From: Desertimonas flava | GTDB lineage: Bacteria; Actinomycetota; Acidimicrobiia; Acidimicrobiales; Ilumatobacteraceae | Length of the DNA stretch: 64,000 nt | Assembly: GCF_003426815.1 (NCBI RefSeq) | Contig: NZ_QKYK01000010.1 | Span: 62,001-126,000, forward strand | Direction: 5' to 3' | Shown here: piece after piece, positions 36,379 through 45,183 of the stretch | Position numbering within the stretch: the stretch's first letter is position 1 | How the letters are laid out: each line of letters begins with the position of its first letter | The notes under the pieces: generated by a model | The model's input: the letters and a program-made list of their open reading frames with translations, nothing else | Told to the model about the DNA's origin: nothing | The model's database searches: none | Made by a program: the position numbers and the translations under genes

Positions 36379-37190
36379 CGCGCTCCCCCGTCGACGCGGT
36401 TGTGCCGCTCCAGCGTCGTCCCCCCGTTCCAGCTGACGCCGACCTCACGCCAGTAGCCGCCGATCATCTCGAGCGGAGCCAGCCGGGTGAGCTCCTCCAC
36501 CGGGGACTCGTACAGCTGGATCGTCGCGTCACCCGAGTAGCACGGTCCGGCCTCGGCGTCGTAGCCCCGCATCGTCACCAGCTCGTCGAGCGAGTCGGCA
36601 CCGCCCTCGATCGCCGGGAACACCCGGTGGTGGATCATCGGGTGGCCGTTGACGAAGCCGGCGGTCTCGCTCTGCCCGGTGATCGTGAACGTCGCCTCAA
36701 TGAGGCGACGGCCGTAGGCCGAACAGGTCGCCCCGAAGCGACCGCCCGGCTCGAGTCGGGGCCCGGCCCGCCCCACGTTGACGGGACGGGTGACGTACAG
36801 CTCGCCGAGCTTCTTCGGGTACCCCTGGTGGTGTCCGCGGACCATCGCGTAGTCGCGATCCACCCAGATGTACACGCACCGGCTGAACGTCTCGCCGCGG
36901 TACTGGCACCGCACGACGACGAACGTCTCGAGGTACTGGGCCCGCACGGGGTCGAGCAGCTCCTCGAAGGTGTCGCTGCAGCTCTGCCAGTCGGCCCAGA
37001 TGACCGCCACGGCGCCCGGGTCCTCGTCGGCGAGGGTGAGCGGCGAGGGGAGCAGCTCGGCCACCGCGGCCGGATCGGTTCGGTACTCGACCGTGAGCAT
37101 CTGGCCCGAGTAGTGCCACGGCGGCGGGGGAACGAGCGACGCCCTCCCCGTCGCCGTGCGCGGGAACATGAACCCCCGGGTCCCGGTCAC
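36375..37190 (-). CDS. Acetoacetate decarboxylase-like protein
   Basis: A 271-residue protein of the ADC superfamily (FPRTATGRASLVPPPPWHYSGQMLTVEYRTDP; WADWQSC; Lys pair in GYPKKLGELYVTRP). The catalytic Schiff-base lysine of true ADCs cannot be confirmed by eye. GTG 37190 is chosen since homologues start GFxFPRT; ATG 37169 is the alternative. First gene of an operon with the P450, behind the operator at 37243. Confidence 0.75.
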   Translation of the reverse strand: MTGTRGFMFPRTATGRASLVPPPPWHYSGQMLTVEYRTDPAAVAELLPSPLTLADEDPGAVAVIWADWQSCSDTFEELLDPVRAQYLETFVVVRCQYRGETFSRCVYIWVDRDYAMVRGHHQGYPKKLGELYVTRPVNVGRAGPRLEPGGRFGATCSAYGRRLIEATFTITGQSETAGFVNGHPMIHHRVFPAIEGGADSLDELVTMRGYDAEAGPCYSGDATIQLYESPVEELTRLAPLEMIGGYWREVGVSWNGGTTLERHNRVDGGAR

Positions 37191-37242
37191 GGGCGGCCCC
37201 TGGTCGGTCGCAGGTCGATCAACAGCCCCTCCTGCCGGACGA

Positions 37243-37262
37243 ATCGTTTGGGTACGAACGAT
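37243..37262. promoter_or_regulatory. 20-bp palindromic operator upstream of the decarboxylase-P450 operon
   Basis: ATCGTTTGGGTACGAACGAT, about 53 bases before the GTG at 37190. This is the most symmetric of the three copies. Confidence 0.65.
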
Positions 37263-37296
37263 CCTTCCCGACGGAGGGGACGTTGTCAATGTCGGG

Positions 37297-38061
37297 TCAC
37301 TCGAACAGACCGGCGATGCCGTCCGCGACATAGCTCGCCGCGTCGGAGACCTCGTCGTAGGCCGACTCGGCGACATCGGCGACCTCGTCGTACGCCGACT
37401 CGGCGACATCGGCCACCCCATCGGCCACGTAACCGGCGGCGTCGGCGACGTTGTTCGCCAGCCCGACCGTCATCTCCACCACCCCTTCGCCGGCTTCCCA
37501 GACCGTCTCGCCGGCCATCTCGACGATCTCACCACCGGCGTGAACGACGGCCCCGGCCGTGTCGAAGGCCGTCCCGGCGAGGCCTGCGATGTCCTTGCCC
37601 GCCTCGAAGACGGCATCGGCGGCCCCGCCGACGTCACCGTCCAGCAGGCTGCCGCCGGCGTCCCAGAGCTTGCCGGCGGCGCCACCGACGGCCTCGGTGA
37701 CTCCGCCGGTCAACTCCATGGCGGCCTCCCCGAACCCGGCGCCGATCTCGGCGATGCCTTCGGTCACCTCGCCGACGATGCCGAAGAACGCCTCGCCGGT
37801 CTCGCTGGCGAGACCGGTGCCGAAGTCCTCCGACCCGAAGGCCTTGCCGATGCTCTCCTCCAGCGTGTCTCCGAGGCCCTCGCCGAAATCTCCGACAGGG
37901 TCGGCGAGATCGGAGATGTGCTTGCCGACGGCTTCGACCGCCTCGGCCGGGCCGGCGTTCCTCATCGCCTGCTCGAACTTCTCCTGCGCCTCGCGGATCT
38001 GCCGCTCGACGTTCCGGATGTTCTCGGCCTGCTCTTCCGACAGGCCTGAGGTGTCGCTCAC
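37297..38061 (-). CDS. Ala/Gly/acidic amphipathic-repeat protein, unknown function
   Basis: A 254-residue protein with no cysteine and no signal peptide. The first 45 residues look like a charged coiled coil (EEQAENIRNVERQIREAQEKFEQAMRN). The rest is a long run of 11-residue-like amphipathic repeats rich in Gly, Ala, Val, Glu and Asp, including two nearly identical copies of AESAYDEV. Such patterns are seen in apolipoprotein-like, late-embryogenesis-like or phasin-like surface-binding proteins; the function is unknown. A strong AAGGAG precedes the GTG. Confidence 0.65.
   Translation of the reverse strand: MSDTSGLSEEQAENIRNVERQIREAQEKFEQAMRNAGPAEAVEAVGKHISDLADPVGDFGEGLGDTLEESIGKAFGSEDFGTGLASETGEAFFGIVGEVTEGIAEIGAGFGEAAMELTGGVTEAVGGAAGKLWDAGGSLLDGDVGGAADAVFEAGKDIAGLAGTAFDTAGAVVHAGGEIVEMAGETVWEAGEGVVEMTVGLANNVADAAGYVADGVADVAESAYDEVADVAESAYDEVSDAASYVADGIAGLFE
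37348..37413. repeat. 33-bp in-frame tandem repeat
   Basis: Two 33-bp copies differing at one base encode successive 11-residue units near the C-terminus of the amphipathic-repeat protein. Confidence 0.85.
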
Positions 38062-38242
38062 TGATTGCTCCTTTGTCGTCCTCCCGACCGAGTGCCGGGA
38101 CTTCCATCCGCCGTTGCGTCGATGGTGAGCGACGGAGGACGACTGCGCACCGGGAGATCTCCCGGATCGGTCCCCGGGTCCGGGCCGCGACGACCGAGCC
38201 GCCGCTAGCCTGTCGGTCCAGCCGCCCTCCGGAGCGGCGATC

Positions 38243-38316
38243 GCGGGTGTAGCTCAACGGTAGAGCTCCAGACTTCCAATCTGGTGACGCGGGTTCGACT
38301 CCCGTCACCCGCTCCA
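38243..38316 (+). tRNA. tRNA-Gly(UCC)
   Basis: Acceptor GCGGGTG pairs with CACCCGC. Anticodon stem CCAGA/TCTGG encloses CTTCCAA (anticodon TCC). The T-arm CGGGTTCGACTCCCG is intact and the 3' CCA is encoded. Confidence 0.97.
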
Positions 38317-38348
38317 GGTGCCCCGAGCCCTCAGGAGAGTCGCTGTCG

Positions 38349-39581
38349 CTACTGGCGGGCGGTGAGCGACGGACGGGAGTCCTCACCCGGGCGCAGCGCC
38401 GGCTGGAAGAGCTCGCCGAGAAGGAGGCTGGCGGCGCCGCGTGCCCACGCCTCGTCGTCCCACGGCTCGACCACCAGCTCGAGGTCGTCGGCGATGCCGT
38501 CGAACGCGGCCGCCTCCATCGCCTCCCGCATCGCCGCCAGCTGGAAGGGGCAGCCGCGGGTCCCCTCGCCGGCGAGGACGACGACCCGAGGGTTGAGCAC
38601 GTTGAGCAGGTTCCCGATCGCCGTTCCGAGCAGGCGTCCGGCGTCGGCATAGGCGCGCAGCGCGTCGTCGTCGCCGCTCGCGGCGAGAGCCAGCACCTTG
38701 GTGATCGTCAGCTTGGTGCCCTTGGCCGCGGACACCGCGGCGGCGATCGCCGGTTCGCTGGCGAGCGCTTCCAGGCACCCCCGGCTCCCACACGGACAGG
38801 CGGGCCCATCGGCCATCACCTTGATGTGGCCGAACTCGCCGGCCCCGCCGTGGGCGCCCCGGTACAGGCGACCGTCGAGGACGAGCCCGAGGCCGATCCC
38901 CCGCCCGACGCTCACCGTCACGAAGTCGGCGATGCCGCGCCCGGCGCCGAACCACTGCTCGGCGGCGACCAGCGCGTTGACGTCGTTGTCGACGACCACG
39001 GGCCGGCCGAGCCGCTCGCTCAGCAACGACGCCAGCGGCACCGACTCCCAGTCGGAGTACGTCGCATGCCGCACCTCGCCCCGATCGCGGTCGATGACGC
39101 CGGCGAGGCCGACACCCGCCCCGTGTATCGGCCGGCCGTCCGCTGACGGCGTGAGCGCGTCCGCGCATTGACCGATGGCGTCGACGACCGCGTCGATGTC
39201 GCGCCGCTTCAACGACAGATCGTGGCGGGCCACGACGTTGGCATCGAGGTCGGTGAGGACGGCGACCACCTGGCGCTCGGTGATCTTCGCCCCGATGGCG
39301 TAGCCGGCCGCGGCGTTCAGCGACAGGAGCACCGGTCGCCGACCGAGGGCCGAGGACGCGGTGGCCGACGACCCGGGCGCCGTCGCGTCGGACTCTCGTT
39401 CGACGAGCAGTCCGGCGTCGACGAGCTCGGCGGTGATGCCCGACACCGTCGGGAGTCCGAGCCCGGTCTGTTTGGCGATCTCGGTCCGCGACACCGCTCG
39501 CCGCATGCGGACCGCGTTGAGCACGATCGCCTGATTGATCTCGCGGATCAACTGCTTGCTGCCGGTGCGGATGGACTGCAT
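38349..39581 (-). CDS. ROK-family transcriptional repressor
   Basis: A 410-residue regulator. An N-terminal winged helix (MRRAVSRTEIAKQTGLGLPTVSGITAELVDAGLL) is followed by a sugar-kinase-like ROK domain with GAGVGLAGVID, EFGHIKV and zinc motif CPCGSRGCLEAL. It sits at the end of a sugar ABC operon, with its ATG overlapping the GH31 stop by one base. It most likely senses the imported sugar and represses the operon, probably through the AT-rich palindrome at 45079. Confidence 0.9.
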   Translation of the reverse strand: MQSIRTGSKQLIREINQAIVLNAVRMRRAVSRTEIAKQTGLGLPTVSGITAELVDAGLLVERESDATAPGSSATASSALGRRPVLLSLNAAAGYAIGAKITERQVVAVLTDLDANVVARHDLSLKRRDIDAVVDAIGQCADALTPSADGRPIHGAGVGLAGVIDRDRGEVRHATYSDWESVPLASLLSERLGRPVVVDNDVNALVAAEQWFGAGRGIADFVTVSVGRGIGLGLVLDGRLYRGAHGGAGEFGHIKVMADGPACPCGSRGCLEALASEPAIAAAVSAAKGTKLTITKVLALAASGDDDALRAYADAGRLLGTAIGNLLNVLNPRVVVLAGEGTRGCPFQLAAMREAMEAAAFDGIADDLELVVEPWDDEAWARGAASLLLGELFQPALRPGEDSRPSLTARQ

Positions 39582-41941
39582 CACGCCGGCCTCAGCCCGT
39601 CGGGAAGGGCGGCGAACAGCGGAACCCACGCGTCGGCCCGCTCGGCCGGGACGTACGCGGCGATCTCGTCCCACGGCACGTCGCGCGAGATCACCTGACC
39701 GCCCGCGACCCGCTCCCCGGACCACACGTCCACCCAGTCGCCGGCCGGAAGCGCCACGTGGACCGCGGTGGCCCCCTCGTGACACGCCGGCGCGACCAAG
39801 AGGTCGCGGCCCAGGACGTACTGATAGGGCTGGCTCCACAGGGCGTCGTCACCGGGGAACTCGATGAACGGGGCCCGCATCATGGGGAGGCCGGTGGCCA
39901 CCGAGTCGTCGGCCGCGGCACGGAGCTGCGGCCGGAGGCGCTGGCGCAGCACGGCGAACCGTCGGTACAGGGTGAGGGCGCGCTCGTCGCCGTGCTGCTC
40001 GGCCACGTTCCACGGCGTGCGATCGCGTCGACGCGGGCGCTCGCCCGGGTCGGTCGGATCGGCGAGGCCCGATGCATCGCCGCCGACAGGTACATCACCG
40101 GCATCGAACTCGCTGTGGTACTGCATGATCGGGCAGAGGGCCGCCATCGCCGCGGCCCGTACGTACAGCTCGACCGACGGCAGCGGGCCGGAGAACCCGG
40201 CGAGGTCCCAGCCCCAGAACGAAACCCCGCTCACGCCGGCCGTCAGCCCGGCGGTGATCGACGCCCGGAAGGCTTCCCACGTGGAGTTCTCGTCGCCCGC
40301 CCAGTGACATGGCGCCCGCCCGGCACCGGTGAACCCGGCCCGGCTGAACGTCACCCCGGGCCGGCCCGTCGACTCGAGGAGCGACGTGTACGCCTCGGCG
40401 TAGCGGAGCGCGAAGAGGTTGTTGGCGACGTCGCCGCGGCTGCCGTCGGCGTAGCGCAGGTCGTCGCCCCACGCGTGCTCGCCGCCATCGGTCTTGAAGC
40501 CGTCGATCCCGACCTCGTCGAGCAGGTACCGGCGTTTGGCGAGCCACCATTCGGTCGCCTCGGGGTTGGTCCAATCGGGCAGCAGCCCCCCGGGGAACCA
40601 CCAGCCCCGGTTGCGGTACGGCGTGCCGTCACCCTCGGCGACGCAGTAGCCGCGTTCGATCATCGTCGCCGCGTCGGCAGCCACCTGCGAGGTCTCGCGG
40701 TGCTGCGGCTCGCCGACGTGCTCGCGGTCGGCCGGCACGATCGGGATCTGCCAGAGCAGTACCCGGACGTCGAGGTCGTGCAGCGCCTTGACCATCCCGA
40801 CCGGATCGGGCCATGCCCCGTCGGCCGGATGCTCGATGTCGGCGAGCGTCAACGGCGCACCGTCGGGGCGGACCTCGTAGCGGGCGTCGCGGAACACGGT
40901 GAACGTCGACTCGTCGCTCCACGCTTCGATGACCACGGCGCCGACCGGCACGCCGAGCTCGACGCTGCGCTGGACCTCCTCGACGACACGCGCCTGCGTG
41001 TTCCAGTTGTTGGCGCTCATCCACGGCCCGAACACCCAGTCGGGCGGGCGGCGCAGTCCGCCGACCTCGGCGACGTGCGCGCCGATCACCTCGGCCGGCG
41101 TCCCGAGGTGGGTCCGGACTCGGACGACCGGGTCGGCGGGATCGACGGCGAGCTCCACCGCCAGCCGGTCGCGGTCGGTCGACCCGACGTCGAAGGCGAC
41201 GCGACGGGACGTCATCACGTGCAGTGCGGTGCACGGTCCCGCCGCGGCACCCGCGGAGGGTTCCGACGACGGCACGATCACGAAGAACGGCGATGGCAGG
41301 TAGGTGCGGTTGCCCTGGTTCTTGTACTGCTCGAAGACCGTCGTGTCGAGTTCCCGGCCGCGCTGATCGAGGGCGTCGAATCGTTCGCCGAAGCCCACCA
41401 CCCGATCGCCGGCATCCAGCCGGAGGGCGAACCGAGCCCGTACCGGCCCGTCGTCGGTGACGAGCCACTCGACCGAATCGGCGAGCAGGCGCTCGTCGGC
41501 GCCGTCGATCCGGCCGCCCTCACGACGCCACACGCCGACTGGTGCATCGAACCACTCCCCCGGCGTGCCGTCGGCGACGAACCGGTAGCGCACCGCCCCG
41601 CCGGCGGGCGAGGTGAGCTCGGCGCGCCAGATCGCGGCAGCGCCGACGGCGGGCCGGGCTCCGCTCGCCGCCGCCAGGTGGCCGTCCGTGACGCCGTCAT
41701 CCGTGACGCCGTCATCCGTGCCGCCACCGTCCGTGCCGCCGTACAGGTCGTCGACCGTCGCCGGCGTCATCTCCACCGACGATCCGCCGTCGACCTCGGC
41801 CACGACCCTGGCCACCGTCGGCGGTGCGAGGACGCGCAGCTCGAACCGCTCGCCCCCGACCAGCTGCACCGGATGCCGCTGGTCGGGGTCGATCCGGTAG
41901 GGATGCCCGCTGCCGTGAGGAACGTGTCGGACTCGGGACAT
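39581..41941 (-). CDS. Glycoside hydrolase family 31 (alpha-glucosidase/xylosidase type)
   Basis: A 786-residue GH31 enzyme. It shows the N-terminal galactose-mutarotase-like domain, the barrel start VFGPWMSANNWNTQARVVEEV, the nucleophile Asp in GIDGFKTDGGEHAWG, and RAGFTGAGRAPCHWAGDENSTWEAFR. No signal peptide, so it is cytoplasmic and acts on an imported oligosaccharide. The short acidic linker GGTDGGGTDDGVTDDG is encoded by a 15-bp repeat. Confidence 0.9.
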   Translation of the reverse strand: MSRVRHVPHGSGHPYRIDPDQRHPVQLVGGERFELRVLAPPTVARVVAEVDGGSSVEMTPATVDDLYGGTDGGGTDDGVTDDGVTDGHLAAASGARPAVGAAAIWRAELTSPAGGAVRYRFVADGTPGEWFDAPVGVWRREGGRIDGADERLLADSVEWLVTDDGPVRARFALRLDAGDRVVGFGERFDALDQRGRELDTTVFEQYKNQGNRTYLPSPFFVIVPSSEPSAGAAAGPCTALHVMTSRRVAFDVGSTDRDRLAVELAVDPADPVVRVRTHLGTPAEVIGAHVAEVGGLRRPPDWVFGPWMSANNWNTQARVVEEVQRSVELGVPVGAVVIEAWSDESTFTVFRDARYEVRPDGAPLTLADIEHPADGAWPDPVGMVKALHDLDVRVLLWQIPIVPADREHVGEPQHRETSQVAADAATMIERGYCVAEGDGTPYRNRGWWFPGGLLPDWTNPEATEWWLAKRRYLLDEVGIDGFKTDGGEHAWGDDLRYADGSRGDVANNLFALRYAEAYTSLLESTGRPGVTFSRAGFTGAGRAPCHWAGDENSTWEAFRASITAGLTAGVSGVSFWGWDLAGFSGPLPSVELYVRAAAMAALCPIMQYHSEFDAGDVPVGGDASGLADPTDPGERPRRRDRTPWNVAEQHGDERALTLYRRFAVLRQRLRPQLRAAADDSVATGLPMMRAPFIEFPGDDALWSQPYQYVLGRDLLVAPACHEGATAVHVALPAGDWVDVWSGERVAGGQVISRDVPWDEIAAYVPAERADAWVPLFAALPDGLRPA
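41686..41745. repeat. 15-bp in-frame repeat in the GH31 gene
   Basis: Four 15-bp units: two identical, two diverged. They encode the Gly-Thr-Asp-rich linker and keep the frame. Confidence 0.8.
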
Positions 41942-42005
41942 CACGGGTTCGATGATTCGGGCGGCACGACCACCGCGCCTCGGCGATCCACCTGGCGGCA
42001 GTGCC

Positions 42006-43244
42006 TCATGACAGGGAGTTGACCTCGTCGGCCGCGTCGTCGAGCGCCTCCTGCGGGTCGACACCGTCGCTGACGATGCGCTCGAGGGCTTGCGTGACGA
42101 TGTCCTGCATCTCCTGCTGGCGTTCGATCACCGGTGGCAGGGCGACGTTGTCGAGAGCGTCGAAGACGGCCTGCCGGTTGGCGGGCGGCGTGATCTCGAG
42201 GTAGCTGGCGAACGCCTCCTCGTCGTCGACGGCGGGCAGTTCCCAGCTCGACGCGAGACGGGTCTCGACGGTGATCTCGGAGCCGGCGAGGAAGGCGACC
42301 CACGCCGCCGCCTCGGCGGGGTGATCGGTGCCCTCGGACACCACGGCGCCGTTCATGAACACGGCACTGGCGTCTGTGACGCTGCCCGGCTCGACGACGA
42401 TGTCGTAGTTGACGCCCGACTCGTTGAGGCCGGTGAACTGCCAGATGCCGTTGTGCCACATCGCCAGCTTGCCGCTCTTGAAGAGGGCGGTGTCGAAGTC
42501 GGGCGTGCCGCCGATGTCGGCGAGCGTCGGCATCGTCGACCCCGGCTTGCTGGTCAGCCACTCGGCCGCAGCGACGCCTTCGGCGCTGTTGAACGCCGCC
42601 TGTCCCTCGTCGTCGAAGAACGTCCCGCCGGCCTGGGCCAGGGCCTTGTAGAACTCGTGGAAGCTCACCGGCTGGAAGTCGCCGTACACGCCGGCGTCGG
42701 CATCGGTCAGGGCCTCGGCGGCGGCCTGCTCGTCCTCCCAGGTCCAGTCGGCGGTCGGGTAGTCGAGGCCGGCGGCGTCGAAGAGGTCCTTGTTGTAGAT
42801 CAGGACGACGTCGGAGAAGGTGATCGGCAACCCGTACTGCACGCCGTCGTCGGTGAAGCCCTCCAGCGCGAGCGGGTAGTAGCGCGCCGGGTCGGCGATG
42901 TACTCGCCGATGTCGAGGAGCGCACCGCTACGTGCGTACGTCACGAAGTTCTCGTAGTTGAGCTCGAAGGTGTCGGGCGCGCTGCCCCCGGCGATCTGGG
43001 TCTGCAGGCTGGTGAAGTAGTCGGCATACGCCGCGGTCTGCACCTCGATCTCGATGCCCGGGTTCTCGCTCTCGAACGCGGCGATGATCGCGTCGAGATC
43101 CTCGAGGTGATCGGGTGCCGCCGAGAACGTGAAGTAGCTGAGCGTCACGGTGTCGCCGGACGCCTCGACGCCCGTCGCGACGAGCCCGCCGGCGGCGAGG
43201 GCCGCCGCTGCTGCGGCCGAGACGATTCGGGTGGTTCTGGTCAT
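42006..43244 (-). CDS. Sugar ABC transporter substrate-binding protein
   Basis: A 412-residue family 1 solute-binding protein with a cleavable-type signal peptide (RIVSAAAAAALAAGGLVATG). It has the typical FESENPGIEIEVQTAAYADYFTSLQTQIAGGSAPDTF and FKSGKLAMWHNGIWQF segments. No lipobox Cys. It feeds the two permeases encoded upstream. The ATPase of this importer is absent here and is presumably a shared MsiK-type protein. Confidence 0.92.
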   Translation of the reverse strand: MTRTTRIVSAAAAAALAAGGLVATGVEASGDTVTLSYFTFSAAPDHLEDLDAIIAAFESENPGIEIEVQTAAYADYFTSLQTQIAGGSAPDTFELNYENFVTYARSGALLDIGEYIADPARYYPLALEGFTDDGVQYGLPITFSDVVLIYNKDLFDAAGLDYPTADWTWEDEQAAAEALTDADAGVYGDFQPVSFHEFYKALAQAGGTFFDDEGQAAFNSAEGVAAAEWLTSKPGSTMPTLADIGGTPDFDTALFKSGKLAMWHNGIWQFTGLNESGVNYDIVVEPGSVTDASAVFMNGAVVSEGTDHPAEAAAWVAFLAGSEITVETRLASSWELPAVDDEEAFASYLEITPPANRQAVFDALDNVALPPVIERQQEMQDIVTQALERIVSDGVDPQEALDDAADEVNSLS

Positions 43245-43302
43245 GATTTCCCCTTGGTTGAGTGTGTGATCGTGGACGGTGGTGGACGGTTGGGACGGCG
43301 GT

Positions 43303-43333
43303 GGTGGACGGTGGACGGTGGACGGTGGACGGT
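43303..43333. repeat. 7-bp tandem repeat between permease and binding-protein genes
   Basis: Four perfect copies of GGTGGAC, within a longer degenerate run from 43272. It lies in the 103-base gap before the binding-protein start. Confidence 0.85.
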
Positions 43334-43347
43334 CGTGGCCGGGAGCG

Positions 43348-44184
43348 TCAGCCCTTGAGGCCGGCGAAGGCCACGCTGCGGATCACCCAGCGCTGTGTGA
43401 CGAGGTAGAAGGCGAGGATCGGCACGATCGTCATCACCGACCCCGCCATGACGACGTTCCAGTCGGTGGAGAAGCGCCCGTTGAGCCGGGACAGGCCGAC
43501 GGGGAGGGTGACGTGGCGGTCGGAGGCCTGGGTGATGACGAGCGGCCAGATGAACGAGTTCCAGGTCGACATGAAGGCGAACACGGCGAACGTGGCGAGG
43601 GCCGGTCCGATCAGCGGCAGCAGCACCCGGGCGAACACGCGGAAGTGGCCGGCGCCGTCGATGAACGCGGCCTCGTCCAGTTCCCGGGGAAGGGCGCTGA
43701 ACGCCTGCCGCAGGAGGAAGACTCCGAAGCTCGACACGATCGTCGGCAGGATGAGGGCGGCGAAGGAGTCGACGAGCTGCAGGTTCCGCATCTCGATGAA
43801 GAGCGGGACGATGATCACCTGGAGCGGGATCATCATCGTGGCGAGATAGATGCCGAACAGCAGGCTCCGGCCGCGGAACTCGATGCGGGCGAAGGCGTAG
43901 GCGGCCGTCGACGCGACGATCAGTTGCAGCGCCGTCGAGATGACGGCGACGAGGACGCTGTTGCGAGCGAAGCGCCAGAACGGGAACGAGTCGACGACGC
44001 GGCGATAGTTCTCGCCGGTCACCGGATCGGGGATGATCGTCGGAGGGAGGCGGCCGATGTCGGCGTCGGTCTTCAGCGACGCCAGCACCATCCACACGAA
44101 CGGCCCGATCAGCGCCGCCGCGCACACGATCATCACCGCGTAGCGGGCGGCGAGCTGCAGGCGCGAGCCCCCCTCACGTCGCAT
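43348..44184 (-). CDS. Sugar ABC transporter permease (MalG type)
   Basis: A 278-residue permease with six helices and the EAA loop DEAAFIDGAGHFRVFARVLLPL. Its ATG overlaps the preceding permease by 11 bases. Confidence 0.93.
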   Translation of the reverse strand: MRREGGSRLQLAARYAVMIVCAAALIGPFVWMVLASLKTDADIGRLPPTIIPDPVTGENYRRVVDSFPFWRFARNSVLVAVISTALQLIVASTAAYAFARIEFRGRSLLFGIYLATMMIPLQVIIVPLFIEMRNLQLVDSFAALILPTIVSSFGVFLLRQAFSALPRELDEAAFIDGAGHFRVFARVLLPLIGPALATFAVFAFMSTWNSFIWPLVITQASDRHVTLPVGLSRLNGRFSTDWNVVMAGSVMTIVPILAFYLVTQRWVIRSVAFAGLKG

Positions 44185-45058
44185 AGTGGACCCAGCGCTT
44201 CTGGAGCCGGAGTTGCACGGCCGTGACGGCGAGGATGATCACGAACAGCACGACGCTCTGGGCCGAGGCGTAGCCGGCGCGGCCGTAGGTGAACGTGTTC
44301 TTGACGATCTGCTCGACGACCACGGTCGACGCACCGGCGGGACCGCCCTCGGTCATCACCCAGACCTGGTCGAAGACCTGGAAACCGTTGATCAGGCTGA
44401 TGACGGCGACGAAGAACAGCGACGGCGTCAACAGCGGGATCGTGACGCGCCACAAGCGCTGCCACGGACCGGCGCCGTCCAACGTCGCCGCCTCGTGGAG
44501 CGAGATCGGGATGCTCTGCAGCCCGGCGAGGAGGATGACCATCACGAACCCGAGGTCCTTCCACGCCGACGCGAGGATGACCGACGGCATGGCCCATCGC
44601 TTGTCGGTCCACCAGCCCGGCCCGTCGATGCCGACCTTGTCCAGTGCCCAGTTGACGAGGCCGTCGTTGGGGTTGAGCAGCCAGCGCCAGAGGAGGGCGA
44701 CGACCACCCAGCTGGTGACCACCGGGAGGAAGTACATGGCCCGGAACAGGGCGACGCCGCGCAGCCGCTGGTTCACGAGGAGGGCGAGTCCCAGCCCACC
44801 GACGGTGACGAGCGGGAGGTATCCGACCAGGTAGTACACCGTGTTCGCCAGCGCCCGCCGGAAGTCCTCGTCGGACCACAGCTCGCGGTAGTTGTCGAGC
44901 CCGATGAACTCGGCGTCTCGGATGAGGTTCCACTCCTGGAGGCTCGTCCAGACGGTGCCGATCATCGGCCCCAGCGAGAAGGCCAGCAGGCACACGAGGC
45001 TGGGGCCGAGGAAGGTCGCGACGACGGCGGCCTTGCGCCATCCCCTCATCCCGACCAT
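44174..45058 (-). CDS. Sugar ABC transporter permease (MalF/UgpA type)
   Basis: A 294-residue permease with six helices and the EAA loop HEAATLDGAGPWQRLWRVTIPLL. First gene of the five-gene sugar operon (permease, permease, binding protein, GH31, ROK). A GGAGGGG ribosome binding site precedes the ATG. Confidence 0.93.
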   Translation of the reverse strand: MVGMRGWRKAAVVATFLGPSLVCLLAFSLGPMIGTVWTSLQEWNLIRDAEFIGLDNYRELWSDEDFRRALANTVYYLVGYLPLVTVGGLGLALLVNQRLRGVALFRAMYFLPVVTSWVVVALLWRWLLNPNDGLVNWALDKVGIDGPGWWTDKRWAMPSVILASAWKDLGFVMVILLAGLQSIPISLHEAATLDGAGPWQRLWRVTIPLLTPSLFFVAVISLINGFQVFDQVWVMTEGGPAGASTVVVEQIVKNTFTYGRAGYASAQSVVLFVIILAVTAVQLRLQKRWVHYAT

Positions 45059-45078
45059 GACCCCTCCTGAGCGCCGCC

Positions 45079-45106
45079 TTTACTTTATTCAGTGACGAAA
45101 CTTAAG
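45079..45106. promoter_or_regulatory. AT-rich inverted repeat, likely ROK operator
   Basis: A 28-base AT-rich island in very GC-rich DNA. Its left arm TTTACTTTATT faces right arm AAACTTAAG. It lies 21-48 bases upstream of the first permease, the expected place for the operator of the operon's own ROK repressor. Confidence 0.55.
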
Positions 45107-45183
45107 CGCACGACCGGCCATCGTCAACCCCTTCGCCGACCACCGGAGCGGTCCGACCGGCCAGTCGTGCCGTCGAAGGTCGA

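Noticed and set aside
43272-43336. Possible CRISPR array
   Set aside because: The 7-bp units are directly adjacent with no spacers and no cas genes are nearby.
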